Shown in pieces: positions 17,093 to 26,238 of a stretch of 64,000 nt of DNA. Both the position numbers and the translations under genes were made by a program. The notes beneath the pieces are model-generated. The model saw nothing but the letters and a program-made list of their open reading frames with translations. It did not search any database and was not told the origin of the DNA. Numbering within the stretch: the stretch's first letter is position 1; every line of letters begins with the position of its first letter. The stretch is from Parabacteroides sp900760525 (GTDB lineage: Bacteria; Bacteroidota; Bacteroidia; Bacteroidales; Tannerellaceae): contig NZ_CP187555.1 in NCBI RefSeq assembly GCF_049860805.1, positions 4,774,001-4,838,000 on the forward strand. The letters are read 5' to 3'.

Positions 17093-18658
17093 ATGTTAGA
17101 TTCAGCAATGAAAGACCAGCTTTCGGGGATTTTCTCCGGGCTGGCATCCAAATATGTATTTGATATACAAGTCGCTTCCGGTCATGAAAGCCGCCAGGAG
17201 TTGGTCGATCTGCTCAGCGATGTGGCCTCTTGCTCGGATCATCTGTCATGCCGCATTGCCGATGGTGAAGGACTTCAATTTACAATTGTAAAAGACGGTA
17301 CGCCTACCGGCATCCGGTTTCGTGCAGTACCCAACGGACATGAATTTACATCCCTGTTGTTGGCTATCCTGAATAGCGACGGAAAAGGGAAAAATATACC
17401 CGATGAAAGTATCTGTGCCCGTGTCAGAGCCTTGAATGGCCCGATTAAGTTGACGACTTATGTCTCTCTCACTTGTACCAATTGCCCGGATGTGGTGCAG
17501 GCACTCAATGTCATGGCTACTCTCAACAGCCGGATCACCCACGAAACGGTAGACGGCGCCATCAATCAGAAAGAAGTTGAGGACATGAAAGTTCAGGGAG
17601 TCCCTTCCGTATTTGCCGATGGCAAACTGATCAACGTGGGCCGCAGCGATTTCGGAGAATTGCTCTCCAAACTCGAAGCCCAGTATGGGATTAATGAACA
17701 GGCTGTTGATAACTCTGTTGAAAAACCGGTTAAGAACTATGATGTGATAGTAGTGGGAGGTGGGCCTGCCGGGGCTGCTTCTGCTATCTACTCGGCACGT
17801 AAGGGGTTGAATGTCGCAGTTATAGCCGATCGTATCGGTGGACAGGTCAAAGAGACGGTCGGAATCGAGAACCTGATCTCTGTTCCTCAAACCACCGGTC
17901 AGCAGTTGGCGAACGACCTTCTGACACATATCAACGATTATCCGGTCGATATACTGGAACATCGCCGTGTAGATAAAGTAGAACTGGACGGATCAGCGAA
18001 ACTTCTGACCGTTTCTACAGGCGAACGGTTTTCCGCTCCTGCCGTTATTGTGGCGACAGGTGCGAGCTGGCGCAAGTTGAATGTACCGGGTGAAGCGGAA
18101 TATATCGGAAGAGGCGTCGCTTTCTGTCCTCATTGCGACGGCCCGTTTTATAAAGATAAGCATGTTGCAGTTGTCGGTGGCGGAAATTCGGGAATCGAAG
18201 CGGCTATAGACCTGGCGGGTATCTGTTCGAAAGTGACGGTTCTTGAATTTATGGACGAACTCAAAGCCGATCAGGTGTTGCAGGAAAAAGTAAAGAGCCT
18301 GCCGAATGTGGAAGTGTTCCTTCACTCCCAGTCTCTGGAAGTAATCGGCAATGGTGATAAGGTGACAGGCCTTCGCGTAAAAGACCGCAAGACGGAAATG
18401 GAGCGGGTGATCGACCTGGATGGCATCTTTGTCCAGATTGGCCTGGCTGCCAACAGTGGTGCGTTCCGTGACGTTGTCGAAACGAATAAACCGGGTGAGA
18501 TTGTAATCGATACGCATTGCCGGACAAATGTTCCCGGTATCTATGCGGCAGGCGATGTCTCGACCGTACCTTATAAACAGATAATCATAGCAATGGGAGA
18601 AGGGGCAAAAGCGGCTCTGTCTGCTTTTGAAGACCGCATGAGAGGTCTAATCGGTTAG
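17093..18658 (+). CDS. ahpF: Alkyl hydroperoxide reductase subunit F
   Basis: 521 residues, the normal AhpF length. The N-terminal double thioredoxin-fold domain carries CTNC (Cys128, Cys131); the C-terminal thioredoxin-reductase-like part has a FAD-binding GGGPAGAASA motif, the redox centre CPHC (Cys345, Cys348) and a NAD(P)H-binding GGGNSGIEAA motif. It transfers electrons from NADH to AhpC. It shares an operon with ahpC. Confidence 0.95.
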   Translation: MLDSAMKDQLSGIFSGLASKYVFDIQVASGHESRQELVDLLSDVASCSDHLSCRIADGEGLQFTIVKDGTPTGIRFRAVPNGHEFTSLLLAILNSDGKGKNIPDESICARVRALNGPIKLTTYVSLTCTNCPDVVQALNVMATLNSRITHETVDGAINQKEVEDMKVQGVPSVFADGKLINVGRSDFGELLSKLEAQYGINEQAVDNSVEKPVKNYDVIVVGGGPAGAASAIYSARKGLNVAVIADRIGGQVKETVGIENLISVPQTTGQQLANDLLTHINDYPVDILEHRRVDKVELDGSAKLLTVSTGERFSAPAVIVATGASWRKLNVPGEAEYIGRGVAFCPHCDGPFYKDKHVAVVGGGNSGIEAAIDLAGICSKVTVLEFMDELKADQVLQEKVKSLPNVEVFLHSQSLEVIGNGDKVTGLRVKDRKTEMERVIDLDGIFVQIGLAANSGAFRDVVETNKPGEIVIDTHCRTNVPGIYAAGDVSTVPYKQIIIAMGEGAKAALSAFEDRMRGLIG

Positions 18659-19307
18659 TGTGTGTCGGAGTAGTGACTTGTATTTTCCCCGTATCGAGGT
18701 TCTACTTTTTCTGTCAAGTAGCGAAATAATAGCCAAAATCAGCCTCTACGCGAGCGTGTCGGTGACCGGAACGAACGTAAATAATATTGAAAACTGTCGG
18801 CCTGAGACGATTTTGAATACCAAATACGGAAAGAAAGGCGCCTTTTTGCCGTAGTTGAGCTAACTTTTGAACAGGTGGAGGCGTACCAGATGGGGATATC
18901 GGGGATTACACCGGCGAAGGATGTAAAACGGGGAATGATGTTTATCTGTCAGATAGACAAAGAAATATGAGTGTTGATGCCCCGGCTTGTTTCATCAGCT
19001 TTGAGGGTTGGGGTGGACGTGGTGGACGTAAAAATGCACTTTTGTAAACTTTATATAGGATGGTCATGGTCATTGCTCTTGTTTTTACCATTACCATCAT
19101 GTATAAAGTCATGAAAACGCAAAATAACGTCCACCACGTCCACCCCTTTTCTGTGGCTCCTGTTCGAAAATGAACAGCTCCCGTCCGATATTTTGGGGGA
19201 CGGGAGCCGTTAGGGGATCATGCCCTTAATGATTGCCAAATGATGATTTATCAGAGTCAGTTCTTTTTTGAAGGTGTGTCGAATTTATATAAATAGTAAA
19301 AAATTAA
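18659..19307. other. Intergenic region with a large inverted repeat and a possible gene remnant
   Basis: AAAGGCGCCTTT at about 18834-18845 with trailing T's may be a weak terminator for ahpF. A 38-codon open frame at about 18855-18969 (VELTFEQVEAYQMGISG) has no start and looks like the tail of a lost gene, family not recognised. From 19011 to 19146 lies a 20-bp perfect inverted repeat, and 19177-19207 is a hairpin (GCTCCCGTCC with GGACGGGAGC). Confidence 0.4.
19011..19146. repeat. Inverted repeat with GGTGGACGTGGTGGACGT arms
   Basis: Arms 19011-19030 and 19127-19146 are perfect reverse complements. The loop of about 96 bp contains a second, imperfect inverted repeat (ACTTTATATAGGATGGT against ACCATCATGTATAAAGT), so the whole segment could fold into one long hairpin. 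Confidence 0.6.
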
Positions 19308-20396
19308 TCAGTAGGTGCAGGTGGGTGCTTCTGGAATCTTAAGTCCTAACATCTTAAATTTGTCGTCCATATCTTTACACAAAGTTATCCATCCTGGTAT
19401 GATCAATATTGGGTATATGTCCGGATCACTTTCTACAACTTCATTTAGGGTTTCATTAAAATAGTATATGACTTCCATCAAAAATTCCCTCCACCAAATG
19501 TAATAAAAATGTAAAGCAGGTCCTGTATGTTCGTTTAAATCATAGTAAGAGAGCTTCTCGAAGTATCTCACAAATTGAGTAAATGCGACATAGTATTGAT
19601 AATTTATGTTGTCTTCCCTAAATTGTTTATATGTACTATTTGTGTAATAATCATCCCGTATTTGTCGCTCAAAAGCAAATTTCAAACCTTTTATTGTCTC
19701 TGAAGCATTAGCCTCGTCTTGCAAAATCTCTTTCAACTCCGTACATTTCTTCTTAGTCTCAGGGGATAGTTGGTCGATCAGTGTGAGTATTTGATTGTCG
19801 TAAGACTGTTGTTCTATTCGCTGGCTGTTTTTCAATTGATTTCCTTGTATAAATAATGTGATAGCTACAGCTGCACATGAACAGCCAGATACAACTAAAG
19901 CGATATATTCTATATGGATTGCAGGATTTTGTTTAAGGGTTGTGTCCTTTCGGGTGGATAAAATAGGAACTATTAAAATAATTAAAGCTAAGACGGCAAG
20001 CACTCTCCAGAGTAGTTTAAATAGTGATAGTTGAAGTTTTGATATTTGTTTTATAAGAAAATGGATTGAGGATACTATATATATAAAAGTCATAATGTAT
20101 AGTTCATATAACAAGCTGGTGGAACCTTTTATATTATAAAAGATATAGAGAATTAAAAACAGAGAATAGAATAGGATGAATATAACCATTTCTTTCCCCG
20201 AAAGCTTGGTGTTTTTATTGACGCAGAGAATTCCGGAGATACCAATGAACAGAATCAGGTATATCGTAGATAAAGGCCTGTCTGAAAATAGAGGGGCAAC
20301 TATCCCTATGCATATATAGAGAGCATAAAGAGTTTTTCTTACCCAAAGAAATGTGGCGTCCCTATTTTTCTCTATTTTGAAATTGTCTTTTTGCAT
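19308..20396 (-). CDS. Membrane protein of unknown function
   Basis: A 362-residue protein. The N-terminal half has about five hydrophobic segments (roughly residues 22-36, 42-58, 70-88, 95-112, 128-146), and another lies near 165-184 (YIALVVSGCSCAAVAITLFI). A soluble alpha-helical C-terminal half begins with GNQLKNSQRIEQQSYDNQIL. A membrane segment followed by a helix-rich cytosolic domain beginning with QxxxNxxLxLIDQL recalls putative phage abortive infection proteins, but similarity is only architectural. The gene stands alone, is AT-rich, and is flanked by repeats, which suggests an accessory gene. Confidence 0.65.
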   Translation of the reverse strand: MQKDNFKIEKNRDATFLWVRKTLYALYICIGIVAPLFSDRPLSTIYLILFIGISGILCVNKNTKLSGKEMVIFILFYSLFLILYIFYNIKGSTSLLYELYIMTFIYIVSSIHFLIKQISKLQLSLFKLLWRVLAVLALIILIVPILSTRKDTTLKQNPAIHIEYIALVVSGCSCAAVAITLFIQGNQLKNSQRIEQQSYDNQILTLIDQLSPETKKKCTELKEILQDEANASETIKGLKFAFERQIRDDYYTNSTYKQFREDNINYQYYVAFTQFVRYFEKLSYYDLNEHTGPALHFYYIWWREFLMEVIYYFNETLNEVVESDPDIYPILIIPGWITLCKDMDDKFKMLGLKIPEAPTCTY

Positions 20397-20520
20397 GTAT
20401 TCTAAATATTATGTGGAAGTAGAAAGAACAGAGCCCGGAGATTCAACATGCTACTGTCTTGTGCTTACTTGGAGCCCACCTATCGAGTTTAATCAGGTTA
20501 TTAAAGATATAATATGGATT

Positions 20521-20548
20521 GTAGAGGCGCATGACCATGCGCCTCTAC
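20521..20548. repeat. REP-like palindrome
   Basis: GTAGAGGCGCATG and CATGCGCCTCTAC (13-bp arms, 2-bp centre) lie just beyond the 3' end of the S9 peptidase gene. It resembles the other GTAGGGGC-type palindromes of this window (36049-36136, 37842-37921). Confidence 0.6.
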
Positions 20549-20554
20549 CTATTT

Positions 20555-23023
20555 TTACAGCGACTTTTCCGGATACATCGCATTCCACCATTCCGGTTGG
20601 TTTTTGAGCCATTTGGCGAACCAGGCGTAGATGGTTTTATTCCATTCGGCACGTTTTTTATAGTCCAGTATCTGGTGGTTTTGTCCTACGACCTGGACGA
20701 AAGCTGTCGGTTTGCCTAACAGTTTCAAGGCTGTAAACATCTGGATGCTTTCGCCGATCGGCACGTTCGTGTCGACCGTGCCATGCAGGAAAAGGATCGG
20801 GGTGTTGATTTTGTCGGCATTGAACAGCGGGCTTTGAAGCGTGTACATATCCCGTGCGTTCCAGGGATAACTGTTCGCACTTGCTAAGGCACTGTAGGAA
20901 TATCCCCAGTAGCCTTCACCCCAATAGCTGGTGATGTCGCTGATTCCGGCATGGGAGATGGCGGCGGCAAAGATATCCGTTTTCGTTTGCAGGTATTGTG
21001 TCATGAAGCCACCGTAGGACGCTCCTATACAACCGATCTTCCGGGCGTCGACAAAGTTGTGTTCGGCACAGAACTTCTTTGTCCCTTCGATGATCTCGTC
21101 TCCCGTACGCTGTCCCCAGGCATTCACGTGGCGGGCGGAAAACTCCTGTCCGAAGCCGGTTGCCCCGCTCGGTTGGATGATATAGACGATGTAGCCCAGT
21201 GCCGCATATACGTGCGACGGATACCGGTTCTCGAGCGAACGTTCCGTCGGGCTGGTTCCTCCATAGTAGTTCACGATCATCGGATATTTCTTATTGGGAT
21301 CGAAATGAGGCGGCAGGTAATAACGGCCGTAGATCGTGTCGCCGGCAGCCGCCCGGAAATTCCAGTCGTGCACTTCGCCGAGGGTGATATCTTTCAGAAT
21401 GCCGGCGGAAAGGTCTTTCAGGCAAACGGAGGTGTTCTTTTTCAGGTTGACGGAGTAAAGGCGTTGCGAGTTGGAGGCGCTTTCGCCGAAGTAGACCAGT
21501 TCGGGAACTGTTTCGGCAAGTGTGAAATCCGAGAGGATGTCTTCTTTCAATGGGACAGGAGTGATCTTCCCGCTTGCCGGATTCAGGATGTACAGGCGTA
21601 CACGATCCTTATCTTCCCCCTGTAGATAGATTTGCTTATCGCCTTTGTTCCAAACGAAGTTTTGAACTGATGGATCGAAGTCTTTGGTGACAGGAGTCAC
21701 CTGCTTGCTTGCCGGATCGTAAAGGAAGAGTTGCCCGTCGCTCATGTTTGAAGTCTGTCCCGGCGCGATCTTTAAGCCTGTTTTGTCAAAAGCTTCGCCG
21801 GAGGCTGCAATAGCCAACATCTTGCCATCGGGCGAGAACTGGGCGTAGCTGATAAACGGATCTTTCAGCAGGAGTTCCGTTTCCAATGTTTGCAGGTCCA
21901 TCCGATAGAGCAAAGTAGTCGAGAACGGACGTTTCGTCAATTCCCGTTCACTGCAAGTGAAGAGCAGATAGCGGCCGTCGGCAGAAATGTCGTTGATGGA
22001 AGTCGAAGTATGTCCGTAAGTAAGGCGCTGCAACACTCCGGTCGCCAGATCGTACTTATGGATGAACGAACGGGTACGCCATCCCGGCTGACGGTCGTCG
22101 GGCACAAGGATTTCCTGAAGGTCTTCCCCTTTCTTCGGCCCCTCTTCGGAAACATTGAACAACAGGAAATCTTCTGTCGGAGCAAAACTGAACCAGCCGT
22201 CGGGGAGGTTGCCGGCAAGGACTGTCTCCGTCCGGGTTGCCGGGTCGATCGTGACAAGTTCTTTTCCCTGTATGCCTTTGCGGGTATAGTAAAGGCGGTT
22301 GCTACGGGGCATCCAGTTGTAATGATTGCTGCTGCTTTCCATTAAAATTTGCCCTGTGGCCCGGTCGGTCACTTGCTGGAACGATTCGGTGTCGCCACCG
22401 GGATAAGTTGTCTGGTAAGCGGTCAACAGGTATTTGCCGTTGGGGGAAAGGCTGACGGAGCGGAAGCGCGTACCGTCGAATACATCACTCAGGGTGTAGC
22501 GTTTCTCCGGATCGGTTGTCGCCGTGACAACGGCTTTGCTGTCTGTCTTAAAGGTGGCTTTCGGAATATTGTTCGTTTCGCCTGAGGCAGTGAGATATTT
22601 GATTACGACTTCGTAGCGGCGGGGTTCGAGCGTGAGTTTGAGCTCGCCGTTGGCGGGTGTCTGTTTCTCGTTGTCGATATAAACCTCGTAATGTTCCGGC
22701 CCGCTGATCAGAAGGCTACCGTCCGTATAGCGGTCGCTGTTCAGATAGAAAGAGGCGAGACTGACGGAGTAGTTTTTGCTTTGTCCGTTTGGGGTGTCGG
22801 CATCAAGTGTCCGGGTACTTTCCCGAACATTATTGAAGGGAATAGCCGTTTTTAATACCCCGGCATCTGTAAATTTCTTACTGTTCACGTCAAGACTGTC
22901 GACGATGAACGGCCCCTTTATCTCGTAAGGGCCTGCATACCTGAACTGCTTAACCGGCACTTCTTCTGCAAAAAGGCTGCAACAGGTGCAGAGGGCGGAA
23001 AGGATAAGTACGTTTCTTTTCAT
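20555..23023 (-). CDS. S9 family peptidase (prolyl oligopeptidase / DPP IV-like), secreted
   Basis: 822 residues from the ATG at 23023, chosen because MKRNVLILSALC begins a clear signal peptide; an upstream in-frame start at 23053 adds ten residues. The central part is a WD40-like beta-propeller and the C-terminal third an alpha/beta hydrolase. Catalytic residues are visible: Ser669 in GASYGG, Asp751 in HGTVD, His783 in GQNHQ. It probably cleaves peptides in the periplasm or at the surface. A -7-like box (TACCTTTG, minus, 23051-23058) lies upstream. Monocistronic. Confidence 0.9.
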   Translation of the reverse strand: MKRNVLILSALCTCCSLFAEEVPVKQFRYAGPYEIKGPFIVDSLDVNSKKFTDAGVLKTAIPFNNVRESTRTLDADTPNGQSKNYSVSLASFYLNSDRYTDGSLLISGPEHYEVYIDNEKQTPANGELKLTLEPRRYEVVIKYLTASGETNNIPKATFKTDSKAVVTATTDPEKRYTLSDVFDGTRFRSVSLSPNGKYLLTAYQTTYPGGDTESFQQVTDRATGQILMESSSNHYNWMPRSNRLYYTRKGIQGKELVTIDPATRTETVLAGNLPDGWFSFAPTEDFLLFNVSEEGPKKGEDLQEILVPDDRQPGWRTRSFIHKYDLATGVLQRLTYGHTSTSINDISADGRYLLFTCSERELTKRPFSTTLLYRMDLQTLETELLLKDPFISYAQFSPDGKMLAIAASGEAFDKTGLKIAPGQTSNMSDGQLFLYDPASKQVTPVTKDFDPSVQNFVWNKGDKQIYLQGEDKDRVRLYILNPASGKITPVPLKEDILSDFTLAETVPELVYFGESASNSQRLYSVNLKKNTSVCLKDLSAGILKDITLGEVHDWNFRAAAGDTIYGRYYLPPHFDPNKKYPMIVNYYGGTSPTERSLENRYPSHVYAALGYIVYIIQPSGATGFGQEFSARHVNAWGQRTGDEIIEGTKKFCAEHNFVDARKIGCIGASYGGFMTQYLQTKTDIFAAAISHAGISDITSYWGEGYWGYSYSALASANSYPWNARDMYTLQSPLFNADKINTPILFLHGTVDTNVPIGESIQMFTALKLLGKPTAFVQVVGQNHQILDYKKRAEWNKTIYAWFAKWLKNQPEWWNAMYPEKSL

Positions 23024-23110
23024 GGGGAAATATGTTAGATATTCTGTTGTCAAAGGTACAAAATATACCGGGAAAGGTTATGTAATAAGAATAAATAAAA
23101 CCTCTGATCG

Positions 23111-23141
23111 TTGGGTAATAATCAAATGATGATTACATTTG
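23111..23141 (+). promoter_or_regulatory. Promoter of the small-protein/DUF5053 pair
   Basis: TTG (23111-23113), a 20-bp spacer and TACATTTG (23134-23141) match the Bacteroidales consensus. The -7 box would overlap an apparent TTG start at 23139, which argues that the ATG at 23160 is the true start of the next gene. Confidence 0.65.
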
Positions 23142-23159
23142 CAATGTCAAAGTTCAATA

Positions 23160-23333
23160 ATGATTATTGAGGAAGAAGGTCTAAATGGCCGGGAAGCTTA
23201 TCTACAAGATTTAAGGTTCCTCCTCCGACATGAAAACGAACTTCTTTCAGAGGGGTGGTTGACACAGGAGGATCTGGACGAGTTAATCAACGAAGATTGT
23301 AAGGGTATTGTTGATGCTTTGACAGATGAATGA
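23160..23333 (+). CDS. Small acidic protein of unknown function
   Basis: 57 residues from ATG 23160 (MIIEEEGLNGREAYLQDL...). A longer frame from TTG 23139 would start inside the promoter -7 box. The protein is acidic and helical, with repeated Glu/Asp (LTQEDLDELINEDC). No membrane segment or signal. It precedes a DUF5053 gene by 65 bp and shares its promoter. The size and pairing recall two-gene accessory modules such as toxin-antitoxin systems, but there is no direct evidence. Confidence 0.55.
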   Translation: MIIEEEGLNGREAYLQDLRFLLRHENELLSEGWLTQEDLDELINEDCKGIVDALTDE

Positions 23334-23338
23334 TTTGG

Positions 23339-23358
23339 GTAGCCTCTTCGGAGGCTAC
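23339..23358 (+). promoter_or_regulatory. Intercistronic hairpin with TTCG loop
   Basis: GTAGCCTC and GAGGCTAC form an 8-bp stem closed by a TTCG tetraloop, right after the stop codon of the small protein. It lacks a T-tract, so it may stabilise or process the mRNA rather than stop transcription. Confidence 0.45.
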
Positions 23359-23398
23359 TTCAAATCTTCATCACAAGATATAATTTAGGAGAATTGTT

Positions 23399-23818
23399 AT
23401 GGAAATGAGAGAAGAAATCAAGGCGTTGTACGAAGACTTTTTTCTATTAAGTACAGAGGAAGAACGGAAGATTCATGATGCGAAACTTGCGGCTTACATG
23501 AAGACTGTACCCGTTAGCAAACGGAGGGAGGCCGGTCTCATACTCAGGGAGATTATGGCAGAAAGGAAAAAGCTCAAGTCTCCTAAAGTGGAGATGAAAG
23601 TAAAAGAAAAGCTGAAAGATATTCAGGATGTCATATCTTTATCGTATATTGCAAAAGAATTTTTCGGAAAAGACAGAACCTGGTTGTACCATCGTATAAA
23701 TGGAACATTGATAAATGGAAAACCTGCTGCTTTTACGGAAGACGAATTGAAAGTATTGTCTGTCGCTTTGAAAACAATAGGGGACAGGTTTATAGATACT
23801 TCCGCTTCAATAATATGA
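23399..23818 (+). CDS. DUF5053 domain protein
   Basis: 139 residues. The C-terminal half (ISLSYIAKEFFGKDRTWLYHRINGTLINGKPAAFTEDEL) matches the DUF5053 pattern, which looks like a helix-turn-helix with a conserved WLYxRING core and is widespread in Bacteroidales. The N-terminal half is charged and helical. A DNA-binding role is plausible from the HTH-like arrangement. It is second in a two-gene operon with the 57-residue protein and is followed by a terminator. Confidence 0.75.
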   Translation: MEMREEIKALYEDFFLLSTEEERKIHDAKLAAYMKTVPVSKRREAGLILREIMAERKKLKSPKVEMKVKEKLKDIQDVISLSYIAKEFFGKDRTWLYHRINGTLINGKPAAFTEDELKVLSVALKTIGDRFIDTSASII

Positions 23819-23836
23819 AGTTGAACTTTGACAAGA

Positions 23837-23868
23837 AGAAAAGCCTCCAACTCGTGGAGGCTTTTCTA
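23837..23868 (+). terminator. Terminator after the DUF5053 gene
   Basis: AGAAAAGCCTCC pairs with GGAGGCTTTTCT around a short loop, followed by T-rich sequence. It may act in both directions, since the GH20 gene ends at 23877 on the other strand. Confidence 0.75.
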
Positions 23869-23876
23869 TTTTCTAC

Positions 23877-26201
23877 TTACTGGATATTAATCTCGTCCAC
23901 AAACAAGAACGCCGGATTACCCGCACCTCCGTGCCACGCCGGCAGTTTGTCGCTCTTGATGATGACTTCGACATAGCGGGCTTTTACCGGTGCGAAGGAG
24001 AGTTCCTGCGGATAAAGGCCGTCTTTGTCGTCTTTGCCTAAAGACGGGATTGTCTTGGATGCTATTTCCTTGAAGTTCTGTCCGTCGTCCGAAACCTTTA
24101 CCGTAACGCCTGCCGCGCCCATGATCCAGTCTCCTTTCACTACATTCGTGTTGAAGGCTACTTTGCTGAACTCGGTCGGCTCTTTCAGGTCGATAACGGC
24201 ATCCAGATCCTTGCCCTGGAATCCCAGCCAGCGTCCGGTTTTGTAGTTATCGTTGCCACTCAGGCCGTCGGTCATTTCCGGGCCGCCATTGAAGTCATAG
24301 CCTTTGCTGGGAGCCACCTTCAGCGTGACCGGCTTGGCTGTTGCCTTGTTGAAGTCGATCTTTTCGGAGAAGATACGGCTGTTTCCGGTCGGGCGGATTG
24401 CTACTGCTTTTACTTCTACGTTTTCCTTGATGCGGAGAGGGGCTTCGTATTTCGGGCTGGTTGCCGTCGGTTCGCTGCCGTCGAGCGTATAATGGATGTC
24501 TGCGTTTCCTTCTGTTTCGAGTGTCACGACGATTTCGCCTTTGTCACCATCGGTGGCGAAGGTGGCGCGGATATCAAAGATATGTTTGGCATAGTTGTAA
24601 CCCAGACGATCGTAGAGTTCGGTCATGCGAACCAAACGCGGCAGGAAAGCCTTGAAATCTTTCGGGGCATTTGTCCATTGCACTTCCGCCAGCGCATCCA
24701 TACGCGGCATTATCATATATTCGACCTGGCTGAATGTCGGGATATATTCTGTCCAAAGGTTCGCCTGTACACCGGTTACATACTTCTGGTATTCTTCCGG
24801 GATTCCGGCAGTCGGCTCGAACGAATAAACGCGTTCCAACGGCAGGTAACCACCGATGGCAAGCGGGTCGTGTTCCGTGTCGGTAGACTGGTAGTAGTCG
24901 AAATACAGGTAAGAATTAGGCGTCATAATCACATTATGTTTCTGTTTGGCAGCCTCGATACCGCCGTCCACACCGCGCCAGCTCATCACCGTCGCGTTCG
25001 GAGCCAGTCCGCCTTCCAAGATTTCGTCCCAACCGATGATATGGCGTCCCTTGCTTTCGACGAATTTCTCCATGCGCGAGATCACATAGCTTTGCAGATA
25101 TTCTTCGGCCGAATGTTTGCTGTCCCCTTTGATTCCTTCCGCCTTGATGCGGGCCTGGCATTTCGGGCAATTCTTCCAACGTACTTTCGGGCATTCGTCA
25201 CCGCCTACATGGATGTATTCGGACGGGAAGAGGTCGATCACCTCGCCGAGCACATCTTCGAGGAAGATCATTGCCTTTTCATTACCGGCACAGATCACGT
25301 CGTCGGAAACGCCCCACTGTGTCCATACTTCATACGGTCCGCCCGTACAACCCAGTTCCGGGTAGGTCGTGATGGCTGCCAATTGGTGCCCCGGCAGGTC
25401 TATTTCGGGGATGATCGTAATGAAGCGTTCTTGAGCGTAAGCGATCACGTCGCGGATTTCATCTTGCGTGTAGAACATACCTTCGCCATAAGGCTTGCCG
25501 TCATATTTGCCGGAGTTGCGTCCGATTACTGTCTCCTTGCGTTGCGAACCGATCTTGGTCAGCTCCGGATATTTCTTGATCTCGATGCGCCATCCCTGGT
25601 CGTCCGTCAGATGCCAGTGGAAAGTGTTCATGTTGTGCAAGGCAAGAATGTCGATAAACTTCTTGATCGAGTCGGTCGGGAAGAAATGGCGGGAGACGTC
25701 GAGGTGCATACCGCGGTACGGGAAACGGGGGTAGTCATTGATGCTTACGGCCGGAAGTTCGATATCCATTCCTTCGGCCACGGCGGGGATAGACTTGCGC
25801 AAGGTCTGCACGCCATAGAAAATGCCGGCGTTGGATGCCCCGGCGATCTCGATGCCGTTCTCGCTGACCAGCAGGCGGTAGCCTTCCGGGTTACGGATGT
25901 CGGAAGCGATCGACAGATGAATGCTTTTGTCTGCGTTTCCGGCGATCACTTTCGGTTCATATCCCGTAGCCTCTTTGATATAGGAGGCAAGGAAACGGGC
26001 GGTCTGTCCCATTTCCGTATCCCCTTCCTGATAGGAGATCGGGGTAGACGGCTTTAACAGGAACGGGGCGCTGCCTTGTGTCACCACCTCTTGCGGAAGC
26101 GGGATAATGGCATAGTCTCCTTGTGCTTTTTTACCATCCGAACAAGCCATGGCTCCGGCCATGGCTGTCAGAATACATGCATACTTCGTTAGTTTGTTCA
26201 T
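23877..26201 (-). CDS. Beta-N-acetylhexosaminidase, GH20 family, lipoprotein
   Basis: 774 residues. The signal ends in a lipobox (AGAMAC, Cys20). Domains in order: GH20 N-terminal domain (about 30-150), GH20 catalytic barrel (about 155-510) with the catalytic Asp-Glu pair in HVGGDECPK (D335-E336), a small beta domain with IHYTLDGSEPTATSPKY typical of the chitobiase C-terminal fold (about 545-620), and an F5/8 type C-like carbohydrate-binding domain at the end. It removes terminal GlcNAc or GalNAc from glycans such as mucin. The gene downstream (26239-26625) is transcribed in the same direction just upstream of it, 37 bp apart. Confidence 0.93.
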   Translation of the reverse strand: MNKLTKYACILTAMAGAMACSDGKKAQGDYAIIPLPQEVVTQGSAPFLLKPSTPISYQEGDTEMGQTARFLASYIKEATGYEPKVIAGNADKSIHLSIASDIRNPEGYRLLVSENGIEIAGASNAGIFYGVQTLRKSIPAVAEGMDIELPAVSINDYPRFPYRGMHLDVSRHFFPTDSIKKFIDILALHNMNTFHWHLTDDQGWRIEIKKYPELTKIGSQRKETVIGRNSGKYDGKPYGEGMFYTQDEIRDVIAYAQERFITIIPEIDLPGHQLAAITTYPELGCTGGPYEVWTQWGVSDDVICAGNEKAMIFLEDVLGEVIDLFPSEYIHVGGDECPKVRWKNCPKCQARIKAEGIKGDSKHSAEEYLQSYVISRMEKFVESKGRHIIGWDEILEGGLAPNATVMSWRGVDGGIEAAKQKHNVIMTPNSYLYFDYYQSTDTEHDPLAIGGYLPLERVYSFEPTAGIPEEYQKYVTGVQANLWTEYIPTFSQVEYMIMPRMDALAEVQWTNAPKDFKAFLPRLVRMTELYDRLGYNYAKHIFDIRATFATDGDKGEIVVTLETEGNADIHYTLDGSEPTATSPKYEAPLRIKENVEVKAVAIRPTGNSRIFSEKIDFNKATAKPVTLKVAPSKGYDFNGGPEMTDGLSGNDNYKTGRWLGFQGKDLDAVIDLKEPTEFSKVAFNTNVVKGDWIMGAAGVTVKVSDDGQNFKEIASKTIPSLGKDDKDGLYPQELSFAPVKARYVEVIIKSDKLPAWHGGAGNPAFLFVDEINIQ

Positions 26202-26238
26202 GCGTTTAAAATGTTATAAGTGAGAAAAATAATGATTC

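Noticed and set aside
24492..26057. 521-codon open frame on the plus strand opposite the GH20 gene
   Set aside because: The minus-strand gene has full GH20 motifs and a lipoprotein signal; the plus frame has no recognisable domain and is a by-product of codon bias.
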